Shown: positions 7,752-17,257, numbered from the stretch's first letter. The stretch: DNA of 64,000 bases from Flavobacterium tiangeerense (GCF_007830355.1 NZ_VLKO01000004.1:248001-312000); one strand, 5' to 3'. Made by a program: numbers and translations. Notes: generated by a model from the sequence alone, not told the origin.

Positions 7752-9206
7752 ATGAAAAAAATACAACTAGTATGTATATGCTTAGCGTATGCAGCAGCCT
7801 TAAATGCACAAACTGCCGACAAAAAATGGAACATTGGTATTCATGGAGGTGCAACACAATATCATGGAGATCTTGGACGCAGTTTTTACAAAACAGATAA
7901 AGCTATGTATGGCTTTGGAGGAGTATCTGTTTCTAGATATTTAGGAAAACTTTTTGATGCCAATTTGTTATTAACCAAAGGTACTATTGGATACAATGGT
8001 GACACGGGGAGTTTTAAAAGCGATTTTAATGCAACTTCATTCAACCTGCGTTTCAACCTGACCGCTCCAGAATATGTTATTAGACCTTACGTGTTAGCTG
8101 GTGTCGGTATTATCCTTTTTGACAATCAGGTTAATTTTGATCAAGATAGAATTGACTATGCCTTGCCTACTGCTGGAGCGGGTATCAATTTTAGATTATC
8201 TCCAGAAATTATGCTGAATCTTCAAGAAACTTTTTCTTTCTCTAATAAAGACCGAAGAGATGGAGTGACCGCAGGCGAAAAAGACAGCTACCTCTCGCAC
8301 ATGATTGGGCTAACCTTTAATCTTGGAAGTGTAAAAGATGCCGATCAGGATGGAGTTTCAGACAAAAATGACAACTGTTCTGATACTCCAACAGGAATTA
8401 GTGTGGATAAAAAAGGCTGTCCTTTAGATCGGGATAAAGATGGTATTGCTGATTATTTAGACAGTTGTCCCGACGTTTCAGGAACTGCTTCATTGAATGG
8501 TTGTCCAGACAAGGATAACGATGGTGTTGCTGATTCAGAGGATCGATGTCCAGAACTAGCGGGTCCTAAGGCTTTAAAAGGCTGTCCAGATAGTGATAAC
8601 GATGGTGTGCCTGATTTAGATGATAAATGCCCCAATACAAAAGCAGGAAGTCGTGTAGATAAAGTGGGTTGTATCATGGATAGCGATAACGATGGTGTCA
8701 TGGACGATATGGATCGTTGTCCTGATGTTGCAGGATTACTAGCTTTAAAAGGATGCCCAGATAGCGATGGAGACGGAATTGCTAATTTAGACGACAGATG
8801 TCCCGAAGTTAAAGGTACGATGGCAAACAAAGGATGCCCCGAAATTACAAAACAAGATGCAGTGCGTATTACTTATTTAGGAAGCAAAATATTCTTTGAA
8901 AACAATAGCGATAAACTAAAAGTAGCCTCCTTATCGCAACTGGATGAACTTACAAAAATACTATTCAAATACGATGCTGCTAGTTTAGTCATTGAAGGTT
9001 ATACAGATAGTAACGGATCAGATCAATTTAATATTGAATTATCACAAAAACGAACCGAGTCTGTTCGGAATTATTTGATTGGGAAAGGAATTGCTTCGGC
9101 CAGAATAACAGGAATAGGAAAAGGCGAAAGTAATCCTATAGCAACCAATACTACAGCTCTGGGACGTGCTAAGAATCGTAGGGTTGAATTGAAAACAAAC
9201 TATTAA
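7752..9206 (+). CDS. OmpA-family outer-membrane protein with TSP3 repeats
   Basis: I start at ATG 7752, which gives a clean signal peptide (MKKIQLVCICLAYAAALNAQ); an ATG four codons upstream overlaps the previous gene. The mature protein of about 465 residues has an N-terminal eight-stranded-type beta barrel (about 25-195). Five to six calcium-binding thrombospondin type 3 repeats follow, with the D-x-D-x-D-G pattern and C-P pairs (about 198-360). A C-terminal OmpA peptidoglycan-binding domain contains GYTDSNG and LSQKRTESVRNYL. It would link outer membrane and wall. Induction with BON and DJ-1 genes suggests an envelope-stress role. Confidence 0.9.
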   Translation: MKKIQLVCICLAYAAALNAQTADKKWNIGIHGGATQYHGDLGRSFYKTDKAMYGFGGVSVSRYLGKLFDANLLLTKGTIGYNGDTGSFKSDFNATSFNLRFNLTAPEYVIRPYVLAGVGIILFDNQVNFDQDRIDYALPTAGAGINFRLSPEIMLNLQETFSFSNKDRRDGVTAGEKDSYLSHMIGLTFNLGSVKDADQDGVSDKNDNCSDTPTGISVDKKGCPLDRDKDGIADYLDSCPDVSGTASLNGCPDKDNDGVADSEDRCPELAGPKALKGCPDSDNDGVPDLDDKCPNTKAGSRVDKVGCIMDSDNDGVMDDMDRCPDVAGLLALKGCPDSDGDGIANLDDRCPEVKGTMANKGCPEITKQDAVRITYLGSKIFFENNSDKLKVASLSQLDELTKILFKYDAASLVIEGYTDSNGSDQFNIELSQKRTESVRNYLIGKGIASARITGIGKGESNPIATNTTALGRAKNRRVELKTNY

Positions 9207-9214
9207 ATTAATTT

Positions 9215-9244
9215 AGTGAAGATTGACAACAGTCAATCTTCACT
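9215..9244 (+). terminator. Strong hairpin after the OmpA gene
   Basis: AGTGAAGATTGAC (9215-9227) and GTCAATCTTCACT (9232-9244) form a perfect 13-bp stem with an ACA-type 4-base loop, 8 bases after the OmpA stop. There is only a weak T-tract, so it may be a partial terminator or an mRNA-stabilising 3' structure. The GH130 start lies 15 bases downstream. Confidence 0.6.
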
Positions 9245-9259
9245 TCAATTATAAAACAA

Positions 9260-10306
9260 ATGATACAAGTCAAAAAAGAAGGGGTATTATTAGCCAAAAC
9301 GTTAATTCCATTTGAAGATGAGGGTGTACTAAATCCAGCTGCCATAAGAGAAGGCCATTTTGTACATATGTTTTATCGTGCCGTAAGCCAAGGCAATCAT
9401 TCTAGTATTGGGTATTGTAAACTCAATGGGCCATTATCAGTATTTGATAGGCACAAGAAATCATTGCTAGCACCTGAATTTGACTACGAATGTCAAGGCA
9501 TGGAAGATCCTAGGATTGTAAAAATAGAAGACACATACTACTTAACTTATACTGCCTATGATGGTATAAACGCGTTAGGATGTCTTGCTATTTCTATAGA
9601 TTTAATTCATTTTGAAAAAAAAGGAATTATAGTTCCACAAATTAGCTATGCTGCATTTGATCAACTGGCAGAGCAAAGTAGTCCTATTAATAAAAAATAT
9701 TTTCGTTACAACGAACACATTGGTGTTTTAGAATCTGATTTGGAAAAATCACTGATTTGGGATAAAAATGTTATTTTTTTTCCAAGGAAAATTAAAGGGA
9801 AATTTCACTTCATGCATCGAATAAAACCTGATATTCAAATAGTTGTAGGCGTTGAAAATTTAAAAGATTTGACCGAAGCCTTCTATCAAGATTATCTAAG
9901 TAATTTTAATGATCATGTGCTGCTTAGTTCAAAACATGATCATGAAATTAGTTATGTAGGTGGTGGCTGTCCTCCCATAGAAACAGATCAAGGATGGCTA
10001 ATCATTTACCACGGTGTCAAAGATGGTCTTTACGGATATATATATTCGGCATGTGCCGCTTTACTAGATTTGGAGGAACCAAGAAAAGAAATCGCTCGCT
10101 TACCTTATCCCCTATTTAAACCCGAATTAGATTGGGAACTAAAAGGCGAAGTAAATAACGTTTGTTTCCCAACGGGAGCTGTAGTATTCGATGACACTTT
10201 ATACATTTATTATGGTGCTGCAGACGAGAGAATTGCTACTGCTTCTGTTTCCGTTTCGGCATTAATCAAAGAATTATTACTTTACAATAAACAAGATGAT
10301 AAATAA
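9260..10306 (+). CDS. Glycoside hydrolase family 130 protein (beta-mannoside phosphorylase/hydrolase-like)
   Basis: The 348-residue five-bladed propeller protein has GH130 hallmarks: EDPRIVKIEDTYYLTYTAYDG (about 86-106, holding the catalytic acid) and GGGCPPIETDQGWLIIYHGV (about 234-253). GH130 enzymes phosphorolyse or hydrolyse beta-1,2- or beta-1,4-mannosides. No signal peptide is present, so a cytoplasmic phosphorylase role is plausible. The gene overlaps the following glycosyltransferase by 11 bp, pointing to a linked substrate such as a mannose-containing intracellular or envelope oligosaccharide. The exact linkage specificity cannot be read from sequence alone. Confidence 0.85.
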   Translation: MIQVKKEGVLLAKTLIPFEDEGVLNPAAIREGHFVHMFYRAVSQGNHSSIGYCKLNGPLSVFDRHKKSLLAPEFDYECQGMEDPRIVKIEDTYYLTYTAYDGINALGCLAISIDLIHFEKKGIIVPQISYAAFDQLAEQSSPINKKYFRYNEHIGVLESDLEKSLIWDKNVIFFPRKIKGKFHFMHRIKPDIQIVVGVENLKDLTEAFYQDYLSNFNDHVLLSSKHDHEISYVGGGCPPIETDQGWLIIYHGVKDGLYGYIYSACAALLDLEEPRKEIARLPYPLFKPELDWELKGEVNNVCFPTGAVVFDDTLYIYYGAADERIATASVSVSALIKELLLYNKQDDK

Positions 10307-12662
10307 ACTAAGATCAAATCGAAACAAAACATTTCCAGCTCAAAATGGTACATCTTATAATTTGAATAAAACTCAAATCAAAGAAAAAGAAAGCCTGCCC
10401 GAAATCTTATTTATTACTACTTATCCGCCGCGTGAATGTGGTATAGCTACGTATTCGCAGGATTTAATTTTAGCATTAAACAACAAATTCCAAAATACCT
10501 TCAACATTAAAATTGCAGCATTGGAATTACAAAATAATAGGTATTCTTATAATGATGAGGTCACTTATGTTTTAGAAACAGACAATACATATTCTTATCA
10601 TGCTCTTGCACAAAATATCAATAGCAATAAGGAGATAGCTCTTGCATTAATCCAACATGAGTTTGGTTTATTCAAAACGAATGAAGCTGACTTTATCCTT
10701 TGCTTAAAAGCGATAAATAAACCCATAATTATTGTTTTTCATACTGTGCTACCCAATCCGAATGCGATACTAAAAGAAAACATAGCCGAAATGAATACGC
10801 TTGTAGATTCATTTATAGTTATGACAAATGCTTCGGCAAAATTATTGGAAAACGATTACGGTATTTTAAAAAATAAGATTACCGTTATTCCACACGGAAC
10901 TCATTTAGTAAAACATACGGATAAGGAAGCTTTAAAAGAAAAATACAACTTATCAAAAAGAAGAGTGATTTCAACTTTTGGTTTATTGAGTTCTGGAAAA
11001 TCAATAGAAACTACATTGGATGCCATGCCCTTAATTGTTGTTGAAAATCCAGATATTCTTTTTCTTATAATTGGGAAAACGCATCCTTCGGTTGTTAAGG
11101 AAGAAGGTGAAATATACCGCGACAGTTTGGAACAAAAAATCAAAATATTAGGACTAAAAGAACATGTAAAATTCATCAATTCTTATTTACCACTTGAGCA
11201 ATTACTGGATTATTTACAACTCACAGATATTTATCTTTTTACCTCCAAAGACCCAAATCAAGCGGTGAGCGGTACATTTTCTTATGCTATAAGTTGTGGT
11301 TGCCCTGTAATATCTACCCCTATTCCCCATGCTTCTGAATTATTAAAAAATGGAGGTGGAATAATTATTGACTTCGAAAATTCAGAGCAATTGCAAAAAC
11401 AAGTTTTAAATTTATTAAACAATCCACAGTTGTGTAAAGAAATCTCCAATAAAGGCATTCATAAAATGGCACCAACAGCTTGGGAAAACGCTGCAATTGC
11501 ACATGCGTTGTTGTTAAATAGTGTAATGGATCGAAAATCTAAATTAAAGTACAAAACCCCCGCAATCAATTTAGAACACTTTAAAAGTTTGACTACACCT
11601 TTTGCAATGATACAATTCTCCATTATCAATAAGCCTGATTTAAATAGCGGCTACACTCTAGATGATAATGCAAGAGCATTAGTAGCCATGTGTCAGCATT
11701 TTGAATTGACAAATGATGATAAAGATTTGGCCTATATCATTCAATATTATCAGTTTATTCAGTTTTGTCAACAAAAAGATGGCTCCTTTTTGAATTATGT
11801 AAACGAAAATAAAAAGTTTACAGATCAAAATAGTGAAAATCTAGAAGATTCTAACGGAAGAGCAATATGGGCATTAGGATTTCTAGTTTCTATGCATGAT
11901 TTATTACCAGAATCATTAATCACCAAAGCCAAAAAAACAATGCAAGCTGCCTTGGTATCAGCTACCAGCATGCATTCAACAAGGGCGATGGCTTTTACTA
12001 TAAAAGGGATTTATTACAGTAATAAAAAAGAAATGAATTTTGAAAATAAGGCGCTCATAAAACTATTAGCAAACCGATTAGTTCAGATGTACAGACACGA
12101 ATCTAAAGCAAATTGGCATTGGTTTGAGAGCTATATGACCTATGGAAACAGCATTCTTCCCGAAGCCATACTTTGTGCTTACCTTGCTACCGGCGACATG
12201 ATTTACAAAGAAATAGCCAAGACTTCTTTTGATTTTTTATTATCAAAAACAATAACGGAAAATAGTATCAAAGTCATTTCGAATAAAGGATGGTTACACT
12301 ATAACAAGGCCGTTACAAAAGAAGTAATTGGCGGAGAACAACCTATTGATGTTGCTTACACCATCTTGGCTTTAGCCAAATTTTACAATACTTTTAAAAT
12401 CACTGCCTATCTACATAAAATGGAAACAGCTTTTAGTTGGTTTCTTGGTAACAACCATCTCCAAAAAATTATTTACAACCCTTGTACGGGTGGTTGTTAT
12501 GATGGACTAGAAGAAGATTACATCAATCTTAATCAGGGAGCTGAGTCAACTGTGAGTTATCTTATGGCACGACTAACAATCCAAAAATGCAGAGAGGAAA
12601 TAGAATACCATAAGGCCAAAACAGTTTTTATTGAAAATAGAAATTTGGAGCTTATAAATTAA
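10296..12662 (+). CDS. GT4-family glycosyltransferase with C-terminal helical-barrel domain
   Basis: In this 788-residue protein an N-terminal GT-B glycosyltransferase (about 33-405) starts with FITTYPPRECGIATYSQDL, a typical family 4 acceptor loop. VIPHGTHLV and the AVSGTFSYAISCGCPVISTPIPHASELL donor-site region follow. The C-terminal 380 residues are helical, with LDDNARALVAMC, GRAIWALGFLVS and repeated alanine-rich helices, as in alpha/alpha-toroid glycosidase-like domains. There is no signal peptide or membrane segment. Overlap with the GH130 gene means coupled translation. Together they probably make and trim the same glycan. Donor and product are unknown. Confidence 0.8.
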   Translation: MINKLRSNRNKTFPAQNGTSYNLNKTQIKEKESLPEILFITTYPPRECGIATYSQDLILALNNKFQNTFNIKIAALELQNNRYSYNDEVTYVLETDNTYSYHALAQNINSNKEIALALIQHEFGLFKTNEADFILCLKAINKPIIIVFHTVLPNPNAILKENIAEMNTLVDSFIVMTNASAKLLENDYGILKNKITVIPHGTHLVKHTDKEALKEKYNLSKRRVISTFGLLSSGKSIETTLDAMPLIVVENPDILFLIIGKTHPSVVKEEGEIYRDSLEQKIKILGLKEHVKFINSYLPLEQLLDYLQLTDIYLFTSKDPNQAVSGTFSYAISCGCPVISTPIPHASELLKNGGGIIIDFENSEQLQKQVLNLLNNPQLCKEISNKGIHKMAPTAWENAAIAHALLLNSVMDRKSKLKYKTPAINLEHFKSLTTPFAMIQFSIINKPDLNSGYTLDDNARALVAMCQHFELTNDDKDLAYIIQYYQFIQFCQQKDGSFLNYVNENKKFTDQNSENLEDSNGRAIWALGFLVSMHDLLPESLITKAKKTMQAALVSATSMHSTRAMAFTIKGIYYSNKKEMNFENKALIKLLANRLVQMYRHESKANWHWFESYMTYGNSILPEAILCAYLATGDMIYKEIAKTSFDFLLSKTITENSIKVISNKGWLHYNKAVTKEVIGGEQPIDVAYTILALAKFYNTFKITAYLHKMETAFSWFLGNNHLQKIIYNPCTGGCYDGLEEDYINLNQGAESTVSYLMARLTIQKCREEIEYHKAKTVFIENRNLELIN

Positions 12663-12747
12663 AAATCATTTTAAATACTCTAGTTCATAAGACGATTTCA
12701 AATGAAACCACAGCTTTGTATTCAAACAAAAACTAAATAATTTCAAA

Positions 12748-13407
12748 ATGAAAAGCAACGAAGAACTGCAAAAAAATGTTGTGGACGCCATCAATTGGGA
12801 ACCCCTACTGCAAGCCGCAGAAATTGGGGTTATGACTAATAGAGGCGTAGTTACTCTAACCGGATCAGTAAATACTTATGCCAAAAAAAACGAAGCCGAA
12901 CAAGCTGCTAAAAACGTAGCAGGAGTAGCTAATGTAATCGAAGATATCAAAGTTGTTTGTGGTACTGATGAAAGTAGACCCGATACTGAAATTAAGAATG
13001 TAATTGAGAATATTTTTATGTGGCATTGGGATATTCCAACCGAAAAAATTAAAGTCCTTGTTGAAAATGGATGGGTATTTTTAAGTGGCCAACTGGAATG
13101 GAACTATCAAAAAGAAGCAACTAAAAATGCACTTAATAACCTCATCGGAATTACAGGAATAACAAATAATATCAAGATAATATCAACATCCAAAGACACT
13201 ATCAAAAAAAAAGATATTCAAACTGCCATAGAGCGCAATGGTGCCATTAAGAACAAAGACATCCGTGTTTATGTAGTTGATAATGTGGTCACTTTAATTG
13301 GACACGTAGATTCTTGCTATCAAAAAAATGAGGCTAGCAGAATTGCGTGGAATGCTCCAGGTGTTACGCAAGTACAAAATGATTTATATATTGAATTTGA
13401 TGACTAA
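12748..13407 (+). CDS. Triple BON-domain protein, paralogue of the 6088 gene
   Basis: The 219-residue protein has three BON modules (GVVTLTGSVNTYAKKNEAEQAA, GWVFLSGQLEWNYQKEATKNAL, NVVTLIGHVDSCYQKNEASRIAW). The middle module shares the LSG-x-LEWNYQKEA-K segment with the 6088 protein, so the two derive from a duplication. No export signal is visible. It bounds the OmpA/GH130/GT4 run on the right as its paralogue does on the left, which argues that the whole block is one stress-response neighbourhood. Confidence 0.85.
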   Translation: MKSNEELQKNVVDAINWEPLLQAAEIGVMTNRGVVTLTGSVNTYAKKNEAEQAAKNVAGVANVIEDIKVVCGTDESRPDTEIKNVIENIFMWHWDIPTEKIKVLVENGWVFLSGQLEWNYQKEATKNALNNLIGITGITNNIKIISTSKDTIKKKDIQTAIERNGAIKNKDIRVYVVDNVVTLIGHVDSCYQKNEASRIAWNAPGVTQVQNDLYIEFDD

Positions 13408-13433
13408 AAATCCCTTCTCATAAATCTTTAAAA

Positions 13434-13649
13434 ATGCAAACAACTATTGGAATTATTGAATTAAATCTTGCAAGAATAACTGATAAATTGTCAAAAATCT
13501 TAGTGGATAATCCTGTTATAGATACCAAAACTAAAAAGGTACGCAGGTTTACTGAAGAACTTGATTTAAATGCCAAGCAAAAATTTTTTGAGGCAAAGTT
13601 TTATGAAATTGACACATTGATTGACAGAGTTGTAAAACATATAAAGTAA
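13434..13649 (+). CDS. Small hypothetical protein (71 aa)
   Basis: This small charged protein is predicted to be mostly helical (IGIIELNLARITDKLSKIL; LNAKQKFFEAKFYEIDTLID). It has no signal peptide, membrane segment or recognised motif. It starts 26 bases after the second BON gene and ends 13 bases before the next small gene, all co-directional, so it is probably an operon member. I do not recognise its family. Confidence 0.55.
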   Translation: MQTTIGIIELNLARITDKLSKILVDNPVIDTKTKKVRRFTEELDLNAKQKFFEAKFYEIDTLIDRVVKHIK

Positions 13650-13662
13650 ATAGTATCAAAAA

Positions 13663-13965
13663 ATGGACAAAGTAAAAAAGGATAGTCTGGTTATGGTAAT
13701 AACTGCTGCTGAAAAACTCGGATTTCATTCCCAATTTAAAGTAAATGGAAAAAATATGATTTCATTAAAAACGGATATTCGATTCCACAGTAATGAAGTT
13801 AGAATAGTTCATTTCTATCGTTTTGAAGGTGCATCAAATCTTGAGTACACTTCTATCATTTACATTATTGAATGCGATAATGGGGAGAAAGGCACTTTGG
13901 TTGATGGGTTTGATACAACAACAGAAACTGCCAACTTTATGCTCAACGTTAAAAATCAAGAATAA
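13663..13965 (+). CDS. Small conserved protein (100 aa), YRFEG-type family
   Basis: The alpha/beta protein has FYRFEGASN, IIYIIECDNGEKGTLVDGFD and a helical start (LVMVITAAEKLGFHSQFKV). This layout matches a family of about 100-residue Bacteroidota proteins often mislabelled phosphoribosylpyrophosphate synthetase, which lack any PRPP synthetase motif. Function is unknown. It closes the BON-linked gene run before a 345-bp gap. Confidence 0.65.
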   Translation: MDKVKKDSLVMVITAAEKLGFHSQFKVNGKNMISLKTDIRFHSNEVRIVHFYRFEGASNLEYTSIIYIIECDNGEKGTLVDGFDTTTETANFMLNVKNQE

Positions 13966-14310
13966 CTGAAAGAATGTCAAACACACAATAGTTTTACAAA
14001 AACTAAAATAGAATGTTTGTTTAATCTAAAAATTCTTTAACTTCCGAAAACCACCGAAGCCGATTTAAAAAAACTATATTGAAAACTCACCAAGATGTAC
14101 AGCTAGTTTAAACAGTTATTCCTTCCTACTTAAAATATAAAATATGCTACAACTATAAATACTAGTTTATCAATCCCAAAATCAGTAAATTAGTATTATT
14201 TATTGCAATAAAATAAATTAATTATGCACGACCTTCATTAAATTCTAAACAAAAGGTAATTGTATCGCTTAACATGGTCTAACTATTTATGAATTAAAAT
14301 CTAAAAAAAA
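13966..14310. other. Gene-free intergenic region before the metal-resistance genes
   Basis: No gene or terminator is evident. A 14-bp perfect palindrome, TTTATTGCAATAAA, lies at 14199-14212, about 100 bp before the lipoprotein start, and could be an operator. No textbook CueR or CopY-type site was seen. Confidence 0.4.
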
Positions 14311-14601
14311 ATGAAAAAAATACTCTTTTCAGCCATAGTAATGGCAACCGTATTGGTATCTTGTAATAAAAAAAATACTGAAACTAGAACAGATCATTCC
14401 CTCATGATGAACAATGATAGTACCATGATGGACAATGACAGTACAATAATGAACAATAAAACTAAAATGATGGGGAATCAAGAAAATAGGTATGCCTGCA
14501 CAATGCATCCCGAAGTACAAGGAAAAATGAATGACAAATGCTCAAAATGTGGTATGAAATTAACAGAGCCTGTTCCTGAAAAAACAGAGGAAAGTAAATA
14601 A
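14311..14601 (+). CDS. Met-rich heavy-metal-binding-domain lipoprotein
   Basis: The 96-residue protein has a lipoprotein signal (MKKILFSAIVMATVLVSC, lipidated Cys18). A linker follows in which Met-Met or Ile-Met pairs recur with Asn/Asp/Ser-Thr spacers (residues about 28-55). It ends with one heavy-metal-binding domain, YACTMHPEVQ...CSKCGMKL. The linker resembles methionine-rich Cu(I)-binding segments of copper chaperones. The same C-terminal domain occurs twice in the CopA protein encoded 74 bp downstream. A role as periplasmic or outer-leaflet copper carrier or buffer is inferred. Confidence 0.85.
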   Translation: MKKILFSAIVMATVLVSCNKKNTETRTDHSLMMNNDSTMMDNDSTIMNNKTKMMGNQENRYACTMHPEVQGKMNDKCSKCGMKLTEPVPEKTEESK

Positions 14602-14675
14602 TTCAACATTACAAAACTGAATTGAACTTAGTAAGTTATTACAAGTTTAATTTATCGTATTTATTGAAATAAAAA

Positions 14676-17213
14676 ATGATACACACTTACAACATTACCG
14701 GAATGACTTGTGATGGTTGTCGCACCAAAGTCGAAAAAATATTGAATGCTATGGATGGCGTTGAAGCAAAAGTTTCATTACATCCACCAATAGCTACTAT
14801 TACTATGGTAAAGCACATTCCTACAACACAGTTTCAAGAAGCTTTAGCTGCTGATGGAAAATATAATATAGAAATGATTAACGGTGAAATACCTCAACTG
14901 GTAATAACCAATGAAACTACTTCAAAATCTTGTTGCTCTACTCATACCCATAGCGATAAAAAAGAAATTAAAGTGCCAGTTACTACTAATGGCAAATATT
15001 ATTGTCCGATGCATTGTGAGGGCGAAAAAGTATATGATAAAGCAGGCGATTGTCCTGTATGTGGAATGGATTTAGTCAAAGGACCAGACTTGACTGTTAG
15101 TAAAGCCTCATATACTTGTCCAATGCATCCCGAAGTTATTAGCGAAACGCCAGGCGCTTGCCCTATTTGCGGAATGGATTTAGTACCAATGAATCCAAGT
15201 GATACCGAAGACCAAAAGACCTATAAAGATTTGGTCAAAAAAATGAAAATAGCGGTTGTATTTACTGTTCCTATTTTCGTGATTTCAATGTTAGAAATGG
15301 TACACAACAATCCATTATTAAAATTAATGGAGACCTCAAAATGGAATTGGATACAACTACTTTTATCTCTTCCTGTTGTTTTTTACGCCTGTTGGATGTT
15401 TTTTGAGCGTGCCTGGAAATCTATAATTACTTGGAACTTGAATATGTTCACCTTAGTCGGAATTGGGTCTGGTGTTGCTTTTCTGTTTAGTTTGGTTGGA
15501 TTGTTTTTTCCAAATATTTTTCCAGCTGAATTCAAAACACACAACGGATCCGTTTCACTTTATTTTGAAGCGACAACGGTCATATTAACGTTGGTTTTAT
15601 TAGGGCAATTACTCGAAGCCAGAGCGCACAGTCAAACAAGCGGAGCTATCAAAGAATTATTAAAGCTCTCGCCAACCGAAGCTACTTTGGTAATCGATGG
15701 AAACGATAAAGTAATCTCAATTCACGATATCAAAAAAGGCGACTTATTGCGGGTAAAACCTGGAGAAAAAATTCCTGTGGATGGAAAAATAACCGATGGC
15801 GAAAGCAGCATTGATGAAGCCATGATTACGGGCGAACCCATTCCTATAGACAAAAAGAAAGACGATAATGTAATTGCAGGAACAATAAACGGTAATAAAT
15901 CCTTTGTCATGATGGCTGAAAAAGTAGGTTCAGAAACCTTGCTTTCACAAATCGTTCAAATGGTAAATGATGCTTCTCGATCAAGAGCGCCTATTCAAAA
16001 ATTAGCCGATAAGATTGCTAAATATTTCGTACCCACTGTAGTTATTATTTCTGCTATAACCTTTTTCATTTGGGCAAAATTTGGTCCTGAACCATCATTA
16101 GTATATGGATTTATAAATGCCATAGCGGTATTAATTATTGCTTGTCCTTGCGCTTTAGGCTTGGCAACACCCATGTCAATTATGGTTGGCGTGGGGAAAG
16201 GGGCACAATCAGGAGTTTTAATAAAGAATGCTGAGGCCTTAGAGAATATGAATAAGGTTAATGTGCTAATAACCGATAAAACTGGAACAATAACGGAAGG
16301 AAAACCATCGGTAGAAAAGGTTTATTCGTCAAATAATGACGAAAATGATCTTTTACAAAACATCGCTTCATTAAATCAATACAGTGAACATCCTTTGGCG
16401 CAAGCCGTTGTAAATTATGCTAAAACAAAATCTATTTCTTTAATTGAAGTTAAAGATTTTGAAGCCATTGCAGGAAAAGGAGTTATAGGAACAGTAACCA
16501 ATAAAAAGATCGCATTAGGCAATAAAAAACTAATGGAACAAGTAAAAGCTGCAGTTTCAGATGATTTAGAAAACAAAATTAGCACCGAACAAAAACTTGG
16601 AAAAACCGTTTCTTATATTGCTGTAGATGGCGTTGCTGTTGGTTTTGTATCCATTACCGATGCTATAAAAACATCTAGCGCAGCAGCCATAAAAGAATTA
16701 ATGCGTCAAGGTATAGAAGTAATTATGTTAACTGGCGACAATGTGAATACTGCCAAAGCTGTTGCGGATGACCTAAATTTAACTTCTTACAAAGCAGGTT
16801 GTTTACCCGAAGATAAACTCAAAGAAATAAAACGATTACAAGCAGAAGGCAATATTGTAGCTATGGCAGGAGATGGTATCAATGATGCACCTGCATTAGC
16901 GCAAGCTGACATTGGAATTGCAATGGGGACAGGAACCGATGCAGCCATAGAAAGTGCCAAGATAACTTTAGTAAAAGGCGATTTACAAGGCATCGTAAAA
17001 GCCAAAAATTTAAGCCATGCCGTTATGAGAAATAGTAAGCAAAACCTATTTTTTGCCTTTTTCTATAACGTGCTAGGTGTACCAATCGCAGCAGGAGTTT
17101 TATATCCATTTTTTGGAATTTTGCTTTCGCCAATGATAGCTGCGCTAGCAATGAGCTTTAGTTCAGTTTCAGTAATAGGAAATGCATTGCGATTGCGGAA
17201 TTTGAAACTTTAA
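14676..17213 (+). CDS. copA: Copper-translocating P1B-type ATPase with one HMA and two HMBD domains
   Basis: In this 845-residue protein an N-terminal HMA domain carries GMTCDGCRTKV (CxxC). A His/Cys cluster (SCCSTHTHSD) and two heavy-metal-binding domains (YYCPMHC...CPVCGMDL and YTCPMHPEV...CPICGMDL) follow. The P-type core shows ITGEP in the actuator domain, the membrane CPC motif (IACPCALGLATP) that defines Cu(I) transport, the phosphorylation site DKTGTITEG, the HP dipeptide in EHPLAQA, and GDGINDAPAL. It exports Cu(I) from the cytoplasm. The long N-terminus, with both HMA and HMBD modules, is larger than in E. coli CopA. It is probably cotranscribed with the Met-rich lipoprotein. Confidence 0.93.
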   Translation: MIHTYNITGMTCDGCRTKVEKILNAMDGVEAKVSLHPPIATITMVKHIPTTQFQEALAADGKYNIEMINGEIPQLVITNETTSKSCCSTHTHSDKKEIKVPVTTNGKYYCPMHCEGEKVYDKAGDCPVCGMDLVKGPDLTVSKASYTCPMHPEVISETPGACPICGMDLVPMNPSDTEDQKTYKDLVKKMKIAVVFTVPIFVISMLEMVHNNPLLKLMETSKWNWIQLLLSLPVVFYACWMFFERAWKSIITWNLNMFTLVGIGSGVAFLFSLVGLFFPNIFPAEFKTHNGSVSLYFEATTVILTLVLLGQLLEARAHSQTSGAIKELLKLSPTEATLVIDGNDKVISIHDIKKGDLLRVKPGEKIPVDGKITDGESSIDEAMITGEPIPIDKKKDDNVIAGTINGNKSFVMMAEKVGSETLLSQIVQMVNDASRSRAPIQKLADKIAKYFVPTVVIISAITFFIWAKFGPEPSLVYGFINAIAVLIIACPCALGLATPMSIMVGVGKGAQSGVLIKNAEALENMNKVNVLITDKTGTITEGKPSVEKVYSSNNDENDLLQNIASLNQYSEHPLAQAVVNYAKTKSISLIEVKDFEAIAGKGVIGTVTNKKIALGNKKLMEQVKAAVSDDLENKISTEQKLGKTVSYIAVDGVAVGFVSITDAIKTSSAAAIKELMRQGIEVIMLTGDNVNTAKAVADDLNLTSYKAGCLPEDKLKEIKRLQAEGNIVAMAGDGINDAPALAQADIGIAMGTGTDAAIESAKITLVKGDLQGIVKAKNLSHAVMRNSKQNLFFAFFYNVLGVPIAAGVLYPFFGILLSPMIAALAMSFSSVSVIGNALRLRNLKL

Positions 17214-17257
17214 ACCTAGATATTAAACTAAAATCCTCAATATTAACATACTTTTCT

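Noticed and set aside
8453..8830. Long open frame antisense to the TSP3 repeats
   Set aside because: It is a by-product of the repetitive D-x-D-G codon pattern on the real strand; no start context or family similarity.
14199..14212. Palindrome TTTATTGCAATAAA as a copper-regulator operator
   Set aside because: It does not resemble known copper-operator sequences and lies in AT-rich DNA where such palindromes arise by chance; kept only as a note on the intergenic region.
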